Source: Adiantum capillus-veneris (Eukaryota > Streptophyta > Polypodiopsida > Polypodiales > Pteridaceae). Taken from it: a DNA stretch of 64,000 bases. Where the stretch lies: contig CM043942.1 of assembly GCA_014529385.2 (NCBI GenBank), positions 28,637,469 through 28,701,468 of the forward strand, given 5' to 3'. This document shows positions 1 to 10,559 of the stretch, one piece after another. Both the position numbers and the translations under genes were made by a program. A model generated the notes under the pieces. It was given only the letters and a program-made list of their open reading frames with translations, was not told the origin of the DNA and did not search any database. Within the stretch, counting starts at the first letter, position 1. Every line of letters starts with the position of its first letter.

Positions 1-11
1 CTCTGATACCA
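1..11 (-). other. Primer binding site (initiator-Met tRNA), minus-strand LTR element
   Basis: Read on the minus strand this is TGGTATCAGAG, the usual complement of the 3' end of plant initiator-Met tRNA used to start reverse transcription. It lies one base from the inner end of the LTR at 13-938. The element body would lie to the left, outside the window. Confidence 0.65.
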
Positions 12-12
12 A

Positions 13-938
13 TGTAAGGTGCAACGGAAGTGAATGTTGACTTTGCTCAAGATGAGTGCTCCGAACTGTGCTCAAGGTTCCTTTTACTTAGGGAAGGGAG
101 AGCCTTCCATTCTTTACTGAGAGAGTGCAATGGACACAAACAAAGTGAATGGACACTGTGCGTGAAGGTGCATGAGACTGAGAGATAGAGAGAGAAGAGA
201 ATACGACACCGAACATGTTGTCGAACCCTCCTGAAAGGGCCCCACTCTCGATGGAAAGAATGGTCTACTATAGATTGCACAATCGAATACAAGATGTCGA
301 TGCAAATCTAAATGGAGCTATGTCAAGGTCGACGGTGTGGACGATGAGGACGAGACTATGGCTGAAAACTGAATGCTTCGAAGACGAGGTGACGACGACG
401 ACTTCTATCTGCTGCTGTGGCTTATGCGGCTGATTGGAAATGCCAATCTGGCTATTTCCACGCACTGGTTTGACTGACTATAAACACCGCTTTCGCAGCC
501 CTTGAAAAACGTTGATGCTGTCCCAAAAAACGCTGGCTTGCTGGCATTAAAAACGCTGGTCCTGATGTCATGAAAACGCTATTGAGTGGCTGTGATACTG
601 CTGCAGAAACGCTGCCTCTGCTGGGTCTTCAACCACTGTATTTGCTGATGCAAAAACGCTGGTATGGCGGAGTGTTGTGGCTGCAGAATCGCCAAGGCAA
701 GGGCTGATAAGTGCTGGAGTTATTGCTGAAAAACGCCAGGCTGCTGGGTCAAAAAACACTGGGGTCCTTTGCTGAAAACGCTGGCCTACTGAGGGAAAAA
801 CGCCAAGCTACTAGGTTCTTGTTCTTGCTAAGAGTGGGCCTGTTGAGCAATGCTCCTGCTGCCTCTTCTGCCAGAAAGTGCTAGCTTTGGTTTGCTTATA
901 TATTATCTTAGTAAAATTGCCCTACCTAGTTCCCAACA
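13..938 (-). repeat. LTR (5' LTR of a minus-strand retrotransposon)
   Basis: Read on the minus strand it begins TGTTGGGAAC and ends CTTACA, followed by a primer binding site at 11-1, so it is oriented as a 5' LTR whose internal region lies left of the window. An A+T-rich TATATA stretch lies near its upstream end (about 895-905). Roughly ten copies of a short motif, (A)AAACGC(T/C)GG, are spread over 500-810. The outer boundary is inferred only from the TG/CA ends. No second LTR is visible for comparison and a target duplication cannot be checked. Confidence 0.5.
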
Positions 939-1439
939 AAAGTCACTTAATAAATAAGTGAAAAATGTCAAAAATAGGAAAAATAGGTTTAATGCATTGG
1001 AAAATTCCCTTGATGCATTCTGATGGTAATGCTGATGATCATGCTGTGTGCAACCGGAGGATATGCATCTAATCTAAGCATCTGGACATGCACGGTCTGC
1101 GAACAGACTCACAAGAGTGCCAGATCACTTTCTATCCTAGACTGACCTGACTGGACTGAACCCTGGTCATGTTGTAGCTTGTCCACGGACACATAGGGTT
1201 GGATGTGTCACGTAGCAGTTTCGTCTTACATTTTCAAAACGCAACGAAATGGAAGTCTCGAAACGATGAAACACACGAAATGTTTCATGTTACACTGCTC
1301 ATCGCTTTGCAAACTTTACAATAGAACTCTGGCACCTTAGGCTTTGGCATTTTCTATGGTCATTTAAAAGGTTGCAGATTTAAGGTTGGTGGTACTCAAA
1401 TTGGGTTGGTAACTCAGTTTCACGGTGCTCTACCACAAG
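939..1439. other. Unassigned spacer
   Basis: No gene, LTR end or repeat was recognised here. The right part may be very decayed copia pol sequence leading into the RNase H remnant that starts near 1,440. Confidence 0.4.
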
Positions 1440-1845
1440 AGTAAGTTTCACACGCAGCTCCGGACCTATTTCATGGAGCAACAAGAGACAACCAACGGCG
1501 GCACTTTCATTGAGACAAAAGCGGAGTACGAAGCACCTTGTTTTGCTATTTGTGAAAGCATTTGTCTTTGGAGATTACTTGGGGAGTTGAGATTTCCCTA
1601 GACCGCTATCACACTTCTTTTGTGCAACAACCAGAGTTGCATTCCTATCACCAAGAACCAGGTGTTTCACACTCAAATAAAGCATATAGAGCTTTTGTAC
1701 CACTATGTTTGAAAGTAGGTTTTTGGGGAGATATTTCATTGAAGTACTGCCCTGCAGCGGACAATTAGGCAGACAACTTCACAACGGCTATCCCCCAGAA
1801 AATGTGTTCATTACAACTTCAACTTCTAAGTGTTCTAAGAGGGGG
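1440..1845 (+). pseudogene. Ty1-copia RNase H/pol C-terminal remnant
   Basis: Conceptual translation shows broken pieces typical of the end of copia pol: WSNKRQPT near 1,475 (the family's 'SWSSKRQPTVALS' strand of RNase H), then GDISLKYCPAADN near 1,732, which matches the conserved 'GEISLKYCPTADNxADxFTK' tail. The frame is interrupted repeatedly, including a TAG just after the AADN segment. A polypurine run, AAGAGGGGG, at about 1,837-1,845 leads directly into an LTR start. This is the 3' end of a copia element whose gag, integrase and RT are missing. It is non-functional. Confidence 0.6.
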
Positions 1846-2173
1846 TGTTAAGAGTCTCATCCCCACTGCTTCATGGTTTTGGGCATTTCTATATGGCTGG
1901 TGGTCTTTCCCAGGCTACCCACCCACTGTAGTGCATATAGGACGGACCGCCAGACATTTTCAGCTCGGTCTGACCGGTCATTCTTGGTCCAGATTTGGGG
2001 TTTCCCCTCTCTACCCATTTTCGTTGTGTTTTTTACATTTATCCTAACATTTTTATGTTTGGGCGTTTGCCCTACCCAGTGCCCACACCTGCTTCACTAT
2101 AGATATGTCTAGGGTGGATAGACATTCACTTGTGGTTTTGAGTTGCAGAGGTTCCCCACATTCTCTCTTAACA
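1846..2173 (+). repeat. 3' LTR of the decayed copia remnant
   Basis: It begins TGTTAAGAG directly after the polypurine tract and ends CTCTTAACA, a perfect 9-bp inverted terminal repeat. Length is about 328 bp. The 5' partner is absent, so target duplication and age cannot be judged. Confidence 0.6.
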
Positions 2174-4560
2174 TTTTCTCTTGCTCTCTCTCACGCTTCC
2201 GCACTCGCACACACTCACACCACTCATCTATCTCCACCATCCACGTTGTATCAACTAAAGTCAGCTACAGCTCCTCGCGAATAAAACCTTTCCATATGCT
2301 GCTCTAGGTTCAAACTCCTCGTAGATAACTTGCCTGAGAGCAGCATCATCCCGTCACACCAAAGAAAAGGTGGGTCTCGCAAGAGAGTAAAATCTACTAG
2401 TTGTGAGTCATAATCTAAAGAAGATAAGAGTGGGTACAAACCATTCTCAATGTTAGACATTGTCTCAAATCGACCCCGTATGCTCATCAGATATAACCTC
2501 CATGACAAAAGTAAATGCAAATTGTTCTGCAATACACTCCTGGAGACTTTATCCCGAATCGACACCGTATGCTCGTTAAATATTAAATATAACCTCTATG
2601 CCAGGTTTGTAAACTTCATGCATTGATACCGGATGCAACCGCTCTCAACGAACATACAATGCTTGGGAGAGACACATTCCCCCTCTCATGGGGGAAACAG
2701 GCTCGATAGCCCCCACCCTATATAGGGACCAATGCCTTCTCTCCGAGGATAATCCCTTGTCATAGAGCCTCAAGAGTCAAATCAGAGAGCATATCCAAAG
2801 AAGATATCATGTGTCTGAAATCACCACCATCAATGATCCAAGAGATGAATCTTGGAACTATCCAATATCTAGATCCATAAAAGAAGAATTCTATTCAGTC
2901 AGTGTTGTCCCAACCGCCGATGTCACCAGAGAAAAATCTGCAGGTATCAGATGAGTAAAGGCTATAGACTTTGCTATTGTCATCTGTGCAAGTAGGCAAT
3001 ATGCTCAGGTAATGCCCCTTCTCACCAAAATTATTGCCATGTCTCTGGGACTTCAAGGCTTCTCGGTCAACATTTGTCTTCGAAGTACTTGACCCTACCT
3101 TCTGTCTAACCTTCTATTTCTCTTTGGTAACCCCTGTCCTAGACAACACCATAGAAGCTCCTCCCATGTAATGGTATGTATCCGTCCATTGGAAATCAAA
3201 AAAGAATACAACTCAAATATGACAACGATAAGTGTATATGTATGTAGAGATATAAATCAAACTCTCAACAAAAAAGTTTTATAAATAGACTGCTATTACT
3301 AAATTGAAAAATCGCATCCGTTAGAAAGAGTCTCAATGCATACTTGCATAAGCAATACCAAAAATTCACAAGCTAATGTTTCGCACATAATCAGCTATAT
3401 CTATCGTAACGAGTTAACTTTAACTATCTCCTTAGTGAGTTATGTGCAGCATGCGCTTCATTCCTCCTCCTACCTCCTACTAAAGGGCTCTATATCACTG
3501 CACAAAAAATCAACCCCAACAGAGGGACTTTACATACTAACATCACCATTTCCAGGTGTATGGGACTAATACTTGGGAACTATGGTATGTTTTAGACACG
3601 ATAAAACCTCAATGGCTAGCATGGTTGACCAAGAGAACGTCCATTGGGGAGTCGACCCACACTTTTCCATTCCGTGAATCAATCAGTGTAAATGCACATT
3701 TCAACTGGCAGACTGACTCATGAAATACCCTATTTGCAGCCTGACTTCAATATATTCCTGAGCTTTGTTTCTGGCTCTCTACTTCCCAGATACACACTAA
3801 ATACTCACGGACAATTAATGGGTTATACACAGACAGAGATAGACTTACTCAGAGAAGGGTCCGAGAGGCTGACATTAGACGAAGATTAAGCACGCGGCAA
3901 GTGCTGGTTTACCGACGCTTCTTTCACACTGTGGGCGGCTATATCACAACACTAATAAGGCATGGTTCACACTGCCTGGAACAAGGGTGAGCTCAAGGAC
4001 ATGTCTGTGTGTTGGCATCTAAACATTGGTTGAAGAAATGGAGCTGCAGTTTTCGGACCCACCATAGAGTCGGGCGGCCTTCCCATCTCGGCCATGCACT
4101 TTTCAGCACCAGTTGCGGGCAAATGTTGAATTCTTCATCCCACTCTACAACAGCCAGCCCGCAATCAATCGGAGTAAAGGTAGGGTAAAAGCCCCTACTT
4201 AAGGACAGCGAGAATATGCACAGTACTACGAGAGCTATGGGGCATGAAAGAGAGCAATGGGGTGGGTAAAAGAAGCGCTTTGACACCCTCTCTCAAGCGA
4301 AATAAGTGCCCAGTGATGCAGTGAAGCACACTGATTTTTTGACACATATTCGTAGATCCCGATGCAAAAACGAAGCCCCAAAATAACAGTCCAGTCGTGC
4401 CCCTGTAAAATACCACTTGAGCATGGGATTTAAACTCACATCCCCGCGACTAGAAATGCGCCAACTCAGGTTGCGTTGTCCATCTACTCAAGCTACATGG
4501 TGTGTATGTGGGGGGGAGACATGTACTACATATGGAGACTGTCCCCATATTGGGACCTTT
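2174..4560. other. Unassigned region, no convincing gene
   Basis: Short ORFs on both strands have no recognisable domain. One diverged local duplication of about 45 bp is visible: 'CGACCCCGTATGCTC...ATAACCTCCATG' near 2,470-2,505 and 'CGACACCGTATGCTC...ATAACCTCTATG' near 2,560-2,600. The minus-strand ORF at 2,251-2,565 spans part of it and is probably not coding. Nothing else could be supported. Confidence 0.4.
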
Positions 4561-4563
4561 ACC

Positions 4564-4655
4564 CTATGGAGAGAGCTTTTTTCTTGATTTTTCCTTGTAG
4601 TAGCAAAAAGTAAAATAAAACTCCCTCAGCAAGCCCCCTCGATGAGAGAGCGTTT
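4564..4655 (+). repeat. Hairpin (MITE-like) repeat, left inverted copy
   Basis: The sequence runs GAGAGAGCTTTTTT ... CTTGTAGTAGCAAAAA ... ACTCCCTCAGCAAGC. It matches, in inverted orientation, the sequence at 9,798-9,906 on the other side of element A. The core CTTGTAGTAGCAAAAA is shared exactly and the flanks are similar. Each copy is itself roughly palindromic (AGAGAGCTTTTT / AAAAAGCTCTCT). Confidence 0.55.
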
Positions 4656-4660
4656 CGGAG

Positions 4661-4667
<7 letters not shown>

Positions 4668-4746
<79 letters not shown>

Positions 4747-4756
4747 ACACACACAC
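4668..4756. repeat. Compound microsatellite (CT)n-(TG)n-(AC)n
   Basis: About 24 CT units run into about 12 TG units and then ACACACAC. The last five bases (4,752-4,756, CACAC) equal the five bases after the 3' LTR of element A, so element A inserted inside this microsatellite. Confidence 0.9.
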
Positions 4757-4982
4757 TGTTACCATATACATGTGGTAGTGATGTGTGTGAACACACTAGG
4801 ACTGCCGGGGCATTTTTTCCCTCTTAGGAGGTTTTTTCCCCCGTGTATTGTATATACACCCATCACTCTAGGGCTAACTATCTTTCCATAGCACACTAAG
4901 TAACACACTCTCAGTTGTGTGCCTTGAGCTTCCTTTGCCTTCTCCAAGCTGTGTGCGTTTCTCTGCAACCTTAATTCCAACA
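4757..4982 (+). repeat. 5' LTR of element A
   Basis: It begins TGTTACCATATACATG and ends AATTCCAACA. The same LTR occurs at 9,475-9,701, 16,773-16,986, 37,670-37,896 and 42,588-42,814. A TATA-like TTGTATATAC occurs near 4,848. Confidence 0.93.
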
Positions 4983-4984
4983 AT

Positions 4985-4996
4985 TGGTAACAGAGC
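4985..4996 (+). other. Primer binding site of element A
   Basis: TGGTAACAGAGC, two bases after the LTR, is the initiator-Met tRNA complement with one mismatch to the canonical TGGTATCAGAGC. Sister element B has TGGTATCAAAGC at the same place. Confidence 0.8.
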
Positions 4997-5232
4997 AGGT
5001 TGCGTCCTCCCGGGCTTAGTCACCAGCAGCTCCAACACACGCCTGCTCACTTTCTCCGATTTCCGTGGGCTTTGGCAGAATTTCGTCATTTTGTGCAGAA
5101 TTTTTGTCAACGCCAGTTACTGCATGACAGGTCCCATACAGTCTGCTGCAGGTTGTGTTATATAGCACGTGTTGCTCTCACTCAGTTTCTCCTAATTTCA
5201 GGCAGTTTTCACATCAAGTGCAGACATTTTTT

Positions 5233-6689
5233 ATGGCTGACAACAACACAGATGTGTTCAAGATGTTTGCTGCTGAGGACAAATTGGATGGGGACAATCA
5301 CCCTATGTGGGTTTACATGATGCAACATGTTCTTGTGTCAAAGGGCATGTGGAATATTACGCAGGGCATTGATGTACGTCCTGGTTCTGAGGATGTAGGC
5401 GATGTTGAGGATCTATGAAGCGCACCATTCCTCCTCAATTTCGTTCAGCGAAATCTGCAAAACATGCTTGGGATATTCTAGCAGGTCTTTATGCAAGCCG
5501 CAATGAGGCTAAAATTGCTTTGCTGCCTAAAGAGCTGGAATCGAAGATTATGCATGAGGAAGATGATATGGACACTTTCCTTGCTGGTGTCAAGGATATT
5601 AATGAGCAACTTATTTCTGCAAATGAAGTCATTTCAGATAGTTTCCTTGTGCAAACTGTTCTTGATGCCTTACCAAATTCTTACCAGACTTTTGCTAGTA
5701 CTTGGAGACTTATGACCCAAGGAAATCCAGAAGTTGTCAAGTTTGATGCATTATGCACATTGTTGTTGCAAGAGTCACTTTCCAAAAAAAACAAGACTAG
5801 ACAGCGTCCAGTTGAACAAGCTTTTATTGCTTCTCAAAGAAAGGGTGGTAACAGCAATGCAGCCACTTCTTATGGTTCTGCTGCGAGTGGCAAAAATTTT
5901 GGTCCTAATGCTTCTGCTGGCAGCAATTCGTCTGGAAATTCTGGTGATAAGGGCAAAAAGAAGATGTGTTGCCATAATTGTAAAGCCAATGATCACTTGA
6001 TCAAGTCGTGTCCTAAGTTGAAGGCCAAAGGGGCTAAGAAGAAAGAGGGTGGTTCCACTGCAAATGTTGGTTCCACTACAAATGTGGCCATTGTTGAGTC
6101 TTCTATGAAAGGAGACTATGTTGCTGATGTTGATGCAGAATGGGCTTTTAGCGCAGAGTGCACTTACAATCCTGTTGTCCATGATGCATGCTTGTCAGTT
6201 GCTGCAGATTCACATGTGTGGTATTTCGACAGTGGTGCTACAAAGCACATTACCTCACATCGTGAATTGTTAACCTCTCTCGAGTCTGTCCCTCATGCGA
6301 ATTCAGTCACTTGCGCCAACAACGCCTCTTATCCAGTTCAAGGAGTTGGAAAGATTGTGCTCACCGCTGCTAATGGCAGCTCCTTCACACTTGTTGATGC
6401 ACTTTATGTACCTGGGATCAAGAAGAATCTCTTGTCTGTATCTGCACTTGCTAGACCTGGACTTGTAGTCAAATTTGTGGATGACAGATGTACAGTTCAT
6501 GATCTTTGTTTTGGTGATGAAATTGTTGCATCTGGGCTTTTGTGCCGTGGGCTGTATAAGCTCACTTTGTATGAAAAGTGTGGACAAAATTTTGCAAATG
6601 CTGTTGCAGATTCAAGGGCTATTTCAGATGCAAAACTTTGGCATGCACGTTTTGGTCATCTGAATTTTGCTGCGTTTGCAAAAATATGA
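5233..6689 (+). pseudogene. Copia A: gag, zinc knuckle, protease and integrase start (broken)
   Basis: The gag start ATG at 5,233 is chosen because the same ATG opens element B's gag (38,259). A deletion of about 130 bp near 5,418 removes part of gag and shifts the frame; the main frame then runs 5,415-6,689. It holds a CCHC zinc knuckle (CHNCKANDHLIKSC, about 5,970-6,011), the aspartic protease signature WYFDSGATKHITS (about 6,221), and the start of the integrase zinc domain (LWHARFGHLNF, about 6,640). The frame ends at a TGA (6,687) at exactly the position where element B also shifts frame. The product would be the capsid plus processing protease of the cytoplasmic virus-like particle. Confidence 0.85.
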
Positions 6690-7645
6690 TATGGTTGCTT
6701 CTTTGCCACCTCTTGAAGCACCTGTCAAACATGTTTGTGAAGGCTGTATTTTGGGTAAGATGCAGCGTTCTAAATTTCCAAAGGATGGTTCAGTTCGGGC
6801 CACATGCAGGTTGCAGCTTGTGCATAGTGATGTTTGTGGGCCCATGCAAACTCCGTCCTTGGGCAATTACCTGTACTTCGTGACTTTCATTGATGATTAC
6901 TCTAGGCACGGATGGGTATTTCCGCTTAAAGTGAAGTCCAAAGTTTTTATGTGCTTCAAACAATTTATGGCTATGCCTGAAAATGTCTCGAAATGTACAA
7001 TGGGCACCCTCCGTTCCGATCGAGGGGGGGAGTATATGTCTCATGAATTTAATGCATTTCTGGCTAGTCGTGGGATAAAACACCAATGTATAGTGCCTTA
7101 TACACCTCAGCAAAATGGTGTTGCTGAGAGGAAAAAAAAGGTCACTGACGGAAATGGCACGATATATGATCAAAAGTCAAGCTTTGCCGCATTCTTTTTG
7201 GCTTGAGGCCATCATGTGTGCCACTTATGTACTTAACAGGTGTCCTACGAAAGCTTTGCAGTCTATTACTCCATATGAAGCATGGCATGATAGAAATCCT
7301 TCTATTGAGCACATGCGTGTTTTTGGCTGTTTGGCATATGCTTTGGTGCCACAAGTGCAGCGTAGAAAATTGGATGATAAGGCTGTCAAATGTATTTTTG
7401 TTGGTTATAGTGCAGAAAACAAAGGTTACAGGTTGTATCATCTGCATACAAAATGTATTCTGGTTTCTTGGGATGTAGTGTTTGTGGAAGATTCTGTTCA
7501 GCCCTTGCTGTCATGTACTAGAGACAGTAATGTAAGCTCACACGACATTTATGACACTTTGTTGCCTCTTTTCAGTGATGGAAATACGAATGTAAGTTCC
7601 CATGAGGCAAACGTACAGCCTATGGGGGTTTCAAAAAAGTTATAG
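6667..7645 (+). pseudogene. Copia A: integrase remnant
   Basis: In a new frame the integrase continues: the second half of the HHCC zinc motif (HVCEGCILGK), then the catalytic core (VHSDVCGP, FVTFIDDYSRHGW, LRSDRGGEY, QQNGVAERK). A run of A residues near 7,133 shifts the frame again; the downstream piece (7,115-7,645) has FWLEAIMCATYVLNRCPTKA and the FGCLAYALVP strand. Integrase would insert the cDNA into chromosomes. The breaks make it non-functional. Confidence 0.85.
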
Positions 7646-7719
7646 ATCAACCTATTACTGATGCAGATGTACATGATGTACTTGATGAGGAAAGGGCTGA
7701 AAATGAGAAGGCTAGAAGT

Positions 7720-9372
7720 ATGCCAAAATGGCTGGTGCATACATTACGTGATAGTAAAATGGATGCACCTTTGTCTAGTCGTACTCGTTCACGCTCTCGC
7801 CATGCATCTTATGCATCAGATTCTTATTCTTTGGATGTGTCTAGCTTACGTGATGTTGAGGAACCTCTGTCTTTTGATGAAGCACAAACTTCAAAAAATT
7901 GGATGGCTACCATGCAATCAGAATATGATGCACTTATAGAAAATGACACATGGACTTTATGTGATTTGCCTCCTGGCAAAAAGGCCATTGGTAAGAAGTG
8001 GGTTTACAAGTTGAAAGGCAAGCAGGATGGTGAGATCGATCGCCATAAGGCTCGACTTGTTGCAAAGGGTTATGCACAGCAAAAGGCATAGATCATGAAG
8101 AGACTTTTGCTCCCACTTCTAGTATGACTACTGTGCGTTTTCTATGTGCATTGGCAGCTCATTTTGGTTGGGATGTACATCAATCAAACATTGATATTGC
8201 TTTCTTGAATGGTGACATATTTGAGGAAGTTTATGTAACACAGCCTCGCGGTTTTGTCAAGAAAGGACAAGAGGACAAAGTGTGCAAATGTAAGAAGGCT
8301 TTGTATGGGTTGAAGCAATCTCCTCGTGCTTGGTATGAGAAAGATGACACTCATTTGGTCAAACGAGGCTTTCGTAACAGTCCAACAGAAAGCACATTGT
8401 ATGTAAAGGGTGAGGGTGATGTACTTCTCATTGTGGTTCTTTATGTAGATGATTTGCTGATCACTGGACCAAATGAGAGACATATTACTGAATTTAAGGC
8501 TGATTTGAATGCAACTTTCAAGATGAAAGATTTGGGGTTGTTGCAACATTACTTGGGCATACAATTTAAGCAGTGTGATGGTGGTATTGTCTTGTGTCAG
8601 AAAAGTTACATAGAGACATTGCTATGTAAGTTTGGACTTGAGGATTGCAAACCTATTGCCACTCCCATGGAAACACGTTTAAAATTGAGTCTTCATGATG
8701 TTCGTGATCCTGCAGATGTCACTCTTTACCAAACTGTTGTTGGGTGTCTTATTTATGTATGCAACACAAGGCCGGATATTTAGTTTGCAGTCTCACAGGT
8801 CAACAGATTTATGCATAGCCCAGGGTTTAAGCATTGGTAGGCTATCAAGAGGATTTTCCGCTACCTTAGTGGCACTTTACATCTTGGCTTGTTTTATCCC
8901 AAGGCGGGATCATTGCTGCGAGACTTACATGCTTTTTCGGACTCAGATTGGGCTTGTTGTTTTGACACGCGAGTGTCCACAAGTGGTTTTTGTTTCATGC
9001 TTGGCAGTTCATGTATATCATGGTTGAGCAAGAAGCAACCTACTGTGGCAACTTCTAGTTGTGAGGTTAAGTACAAGGCAGTCTTCACAGCTACGGTTGA
9101 GTGTGTATGGCTTAGACACCTTTATGGCTGATTTGGGTGTTGGACAGGACACTCCCAACACTATCTACACTGACAGTCAGAGCGCATTGACAGTTGCGAG
9201 GAACCCAATTTTTCATGCTCGCACAAAGCCCATTGAGATGCATTACCACTATGTTGGGGAGAGGCTCTCAGTAGGAGAGGTCAGCTTGGCTTATGTGCCA
9301 ACATAGAACAACCTTGCAGATCTTTTCACAAAGGCATTGTCTTGTGAGAAGCTCGAAGCTTTCTGCAAAGCT
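7720..9372 (+). pseudogene. Copia A: reverse transcriptase and RNase H remnants
   Basis: RT starts around 7,870 (EPLSFDEAQ, WMATMQSEYDAL) and breaks at a frameshift near 8,085 (QQKA then stop). It resumes with SNIDIAFLNGDIFEEVY, YGLKQSPRAWY and the catalytic YVDD at 8,442-8,453. TAG stops at 8,781, 8,838 and 9,304 all sit where element B has CAG. RNase H follows in pieces: AFSDSDWACCFDTR, SWLSKKQPTVATSS, then DSQSALTVARNPIFHARTK. The order RT then RNase H after integrase confirms copia. The last readable part (AFCKALGL) is about 100 bp before the 3' LTR. Confidence 0.85.
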
Positions 9373-9462
9373 TTGGGCTTACTCTCCTTTATGGACTGAT
9401 CGTGTCCTCAGGGCATGGCACTTCCCTTTACTCATGTGCCAACTCTCGTTCATCTCATCACT

Positions 9463-9474
9463 CTAGGGGGAAAT
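9463..9474 (+). other. Polypurine tract of element A
   Basis: CTAGGGGGAAAT directly precedes the 3' LTR at 9,475. The equivalent in element B is CCAGGGGGGATT. It primes plus-strand DNA synthesis. Confidence 0.7.
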
Positions 9475-9701
9475 TGCTACCATATACATGTAGTAGTGAT
9501 GTGTGTGAACACACTAGGACCGCTGGGGCATTTTTTCCCTCTTTGGGAGGTGTTTTCCCCCGTGCATTGTATATACGCCCATCACTCTAGGGCTATCTAT
9601 CTTTTCATTGCACACTAAGTAACACACTCTCAGTTGTGTGCCTTGAGCTTCCTTTTTCTTCTCCAAGCTGTTTGCGTTTCTCTGCAACCCTAATTCCAAC
9701 A
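9475..9701 (+). repeat. 3' LTR of element A
   Basis: It begins TTGCTACC/TGCTACCATATACATG, a one-base change from the TGTTACC of the 5' copy, and ends TTCCAACA. CACAC at 9,702-9,706 repeats the left target site. Confidence 0.93.
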
Positions 9702-9797
9702 CACACACACACATATATATACACACACCCACACACATATATGTGTGTGTGTGTATATATATATAAATATAAGAGAGGGGGATAGAGATAGAGAGAG
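9702..9797. repeat. CA/TA/TG and GATAGA microsatellite cluster
   Basis: ACACAC, ATATAT, TGTGTG and GATAGAGA runs are the right half of the microsatellite split by element A. Confidence 0.85.
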
Positions 9798-9906
9798 ATA
9801 GAGATAGGGGTGAGAGAGCTTTTTGAGGAAGCTTTTTAGGGAGCTTTTTTTATTTTTGCTACTACAAGTAAAAATTTACAAAAAAAAACTCCCTCAAAAA
9901 GCTCTC
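9798..9906 (-). repeat. Hairpin (MITE-like) repeat, right inverted copy
   Basis: It reads GAGAGAGCTTTTTGAGG ... TTTTTGCTACTACAAG ... ACTCCCTCAAAAAGCTCTC. Its ends pair with each other (GAGAGCTTTTTGAGG against CCTCAAAAAGCTCTC), and the whole is the inverse of 4,564-4,655. No transposase or clear target duplication was seen. Confidence 0.55.
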
Positions 9907-10450
9907 TTGATTCCCATCCCCAATCGGTTGAACATGCTGCATCAAGGTTTTGCTTTCATTCCTTGGCTTTGTGTGTGAATGGCATGAAGGTGGAAAAGGG
10001 AGTGAGTTCATGCATGAGGTCAGCAGTCTGAATTTCTCTAACTACCATGATCGAGGGGGTGGAATCAAGGGTGGTCACCAACTCAAGATCTAGATCTACA
10101 ATGGAAATTTGGCCATAAAATGATCCCGTGCATGAAGCCAATATTGGCTCAAGGAACCGATGACTTGGGATCCTCAACAAACATAGAACTAAAAGATATG
10201 GTATCACATGAGTACATTATTTTGGTGAGAAGGTTTCCTCATGCTAGACAGATGTTCGAGTCAGATTTTGTAAAACAAAAAAAGAAAAGTAAAAATGTTT
10301 AGGCAACAAAACTAAATACAAACATATAGTTTAACTTAAATGAAATTAGTGATAAAAAGTTTATATGTTTTATCTTGCCAAGTCGAGATCTCAAAATCTG
10401 GATAAGCTCAGCAAGAGGCTTGCACCATAATGGCACTCGAATGGAATAGG
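9907..10450. other. Unassigned spacer
   Basis: Short ORFs on both strands without recognisable features; no repeat pattern seen. It may hold very decayed downstream exons of the CACTA gene at 10,560-11,430, but I could not identify them. Confidence 0.4.
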
Positions 10451-10559
10451 CTTGCGATTTGTCATCGCCCATCGTTTAAAAGCATTGAAAGAAACACAGA
10501 AATTAAATTGCAATTACTTACAAAAATTAAATGCAATTGTACTTAAAAAATCGCCATCA

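Larger units (their letters stand above)
4757..9701 (+). mobile_element. Ty1-copia retrotransposon A (complete ends, decayed coding)
   Basis: Both LTRs are present (4,757-4,982 and 9,475-9,701, TG...CA, about 227 bp), with a tRNA-Met primer site, a polypurine tract and a 5-bp duplication CACAC on each side. The internal order is gag, protease, integrase, RT, RNase H, which defines Ty1-copia. Compared with sister element B (37,670-42,814), A has lost about 100 bp of leader and about 130 bp of gag (near 5,418), and carries frameshifts and TAG stops. It cannot be autonomous as it stands. The duplicated CACAC falls in a CA repeat, so the TSD call is slightly ambiguous. Confidence 0.92.

Noticed and set aside
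2251-2565. Minus-strand 104-codon ORF as a gene
   Set aside because: It spans a local duplication, has no domain and no splice or promoter context.
4390-4480. tRNA gene
   Set aside because: GATTTAAACTCACATCCCC looks vaguely like a tRNA T-arm complement, but no cloverleaf could be drawn.
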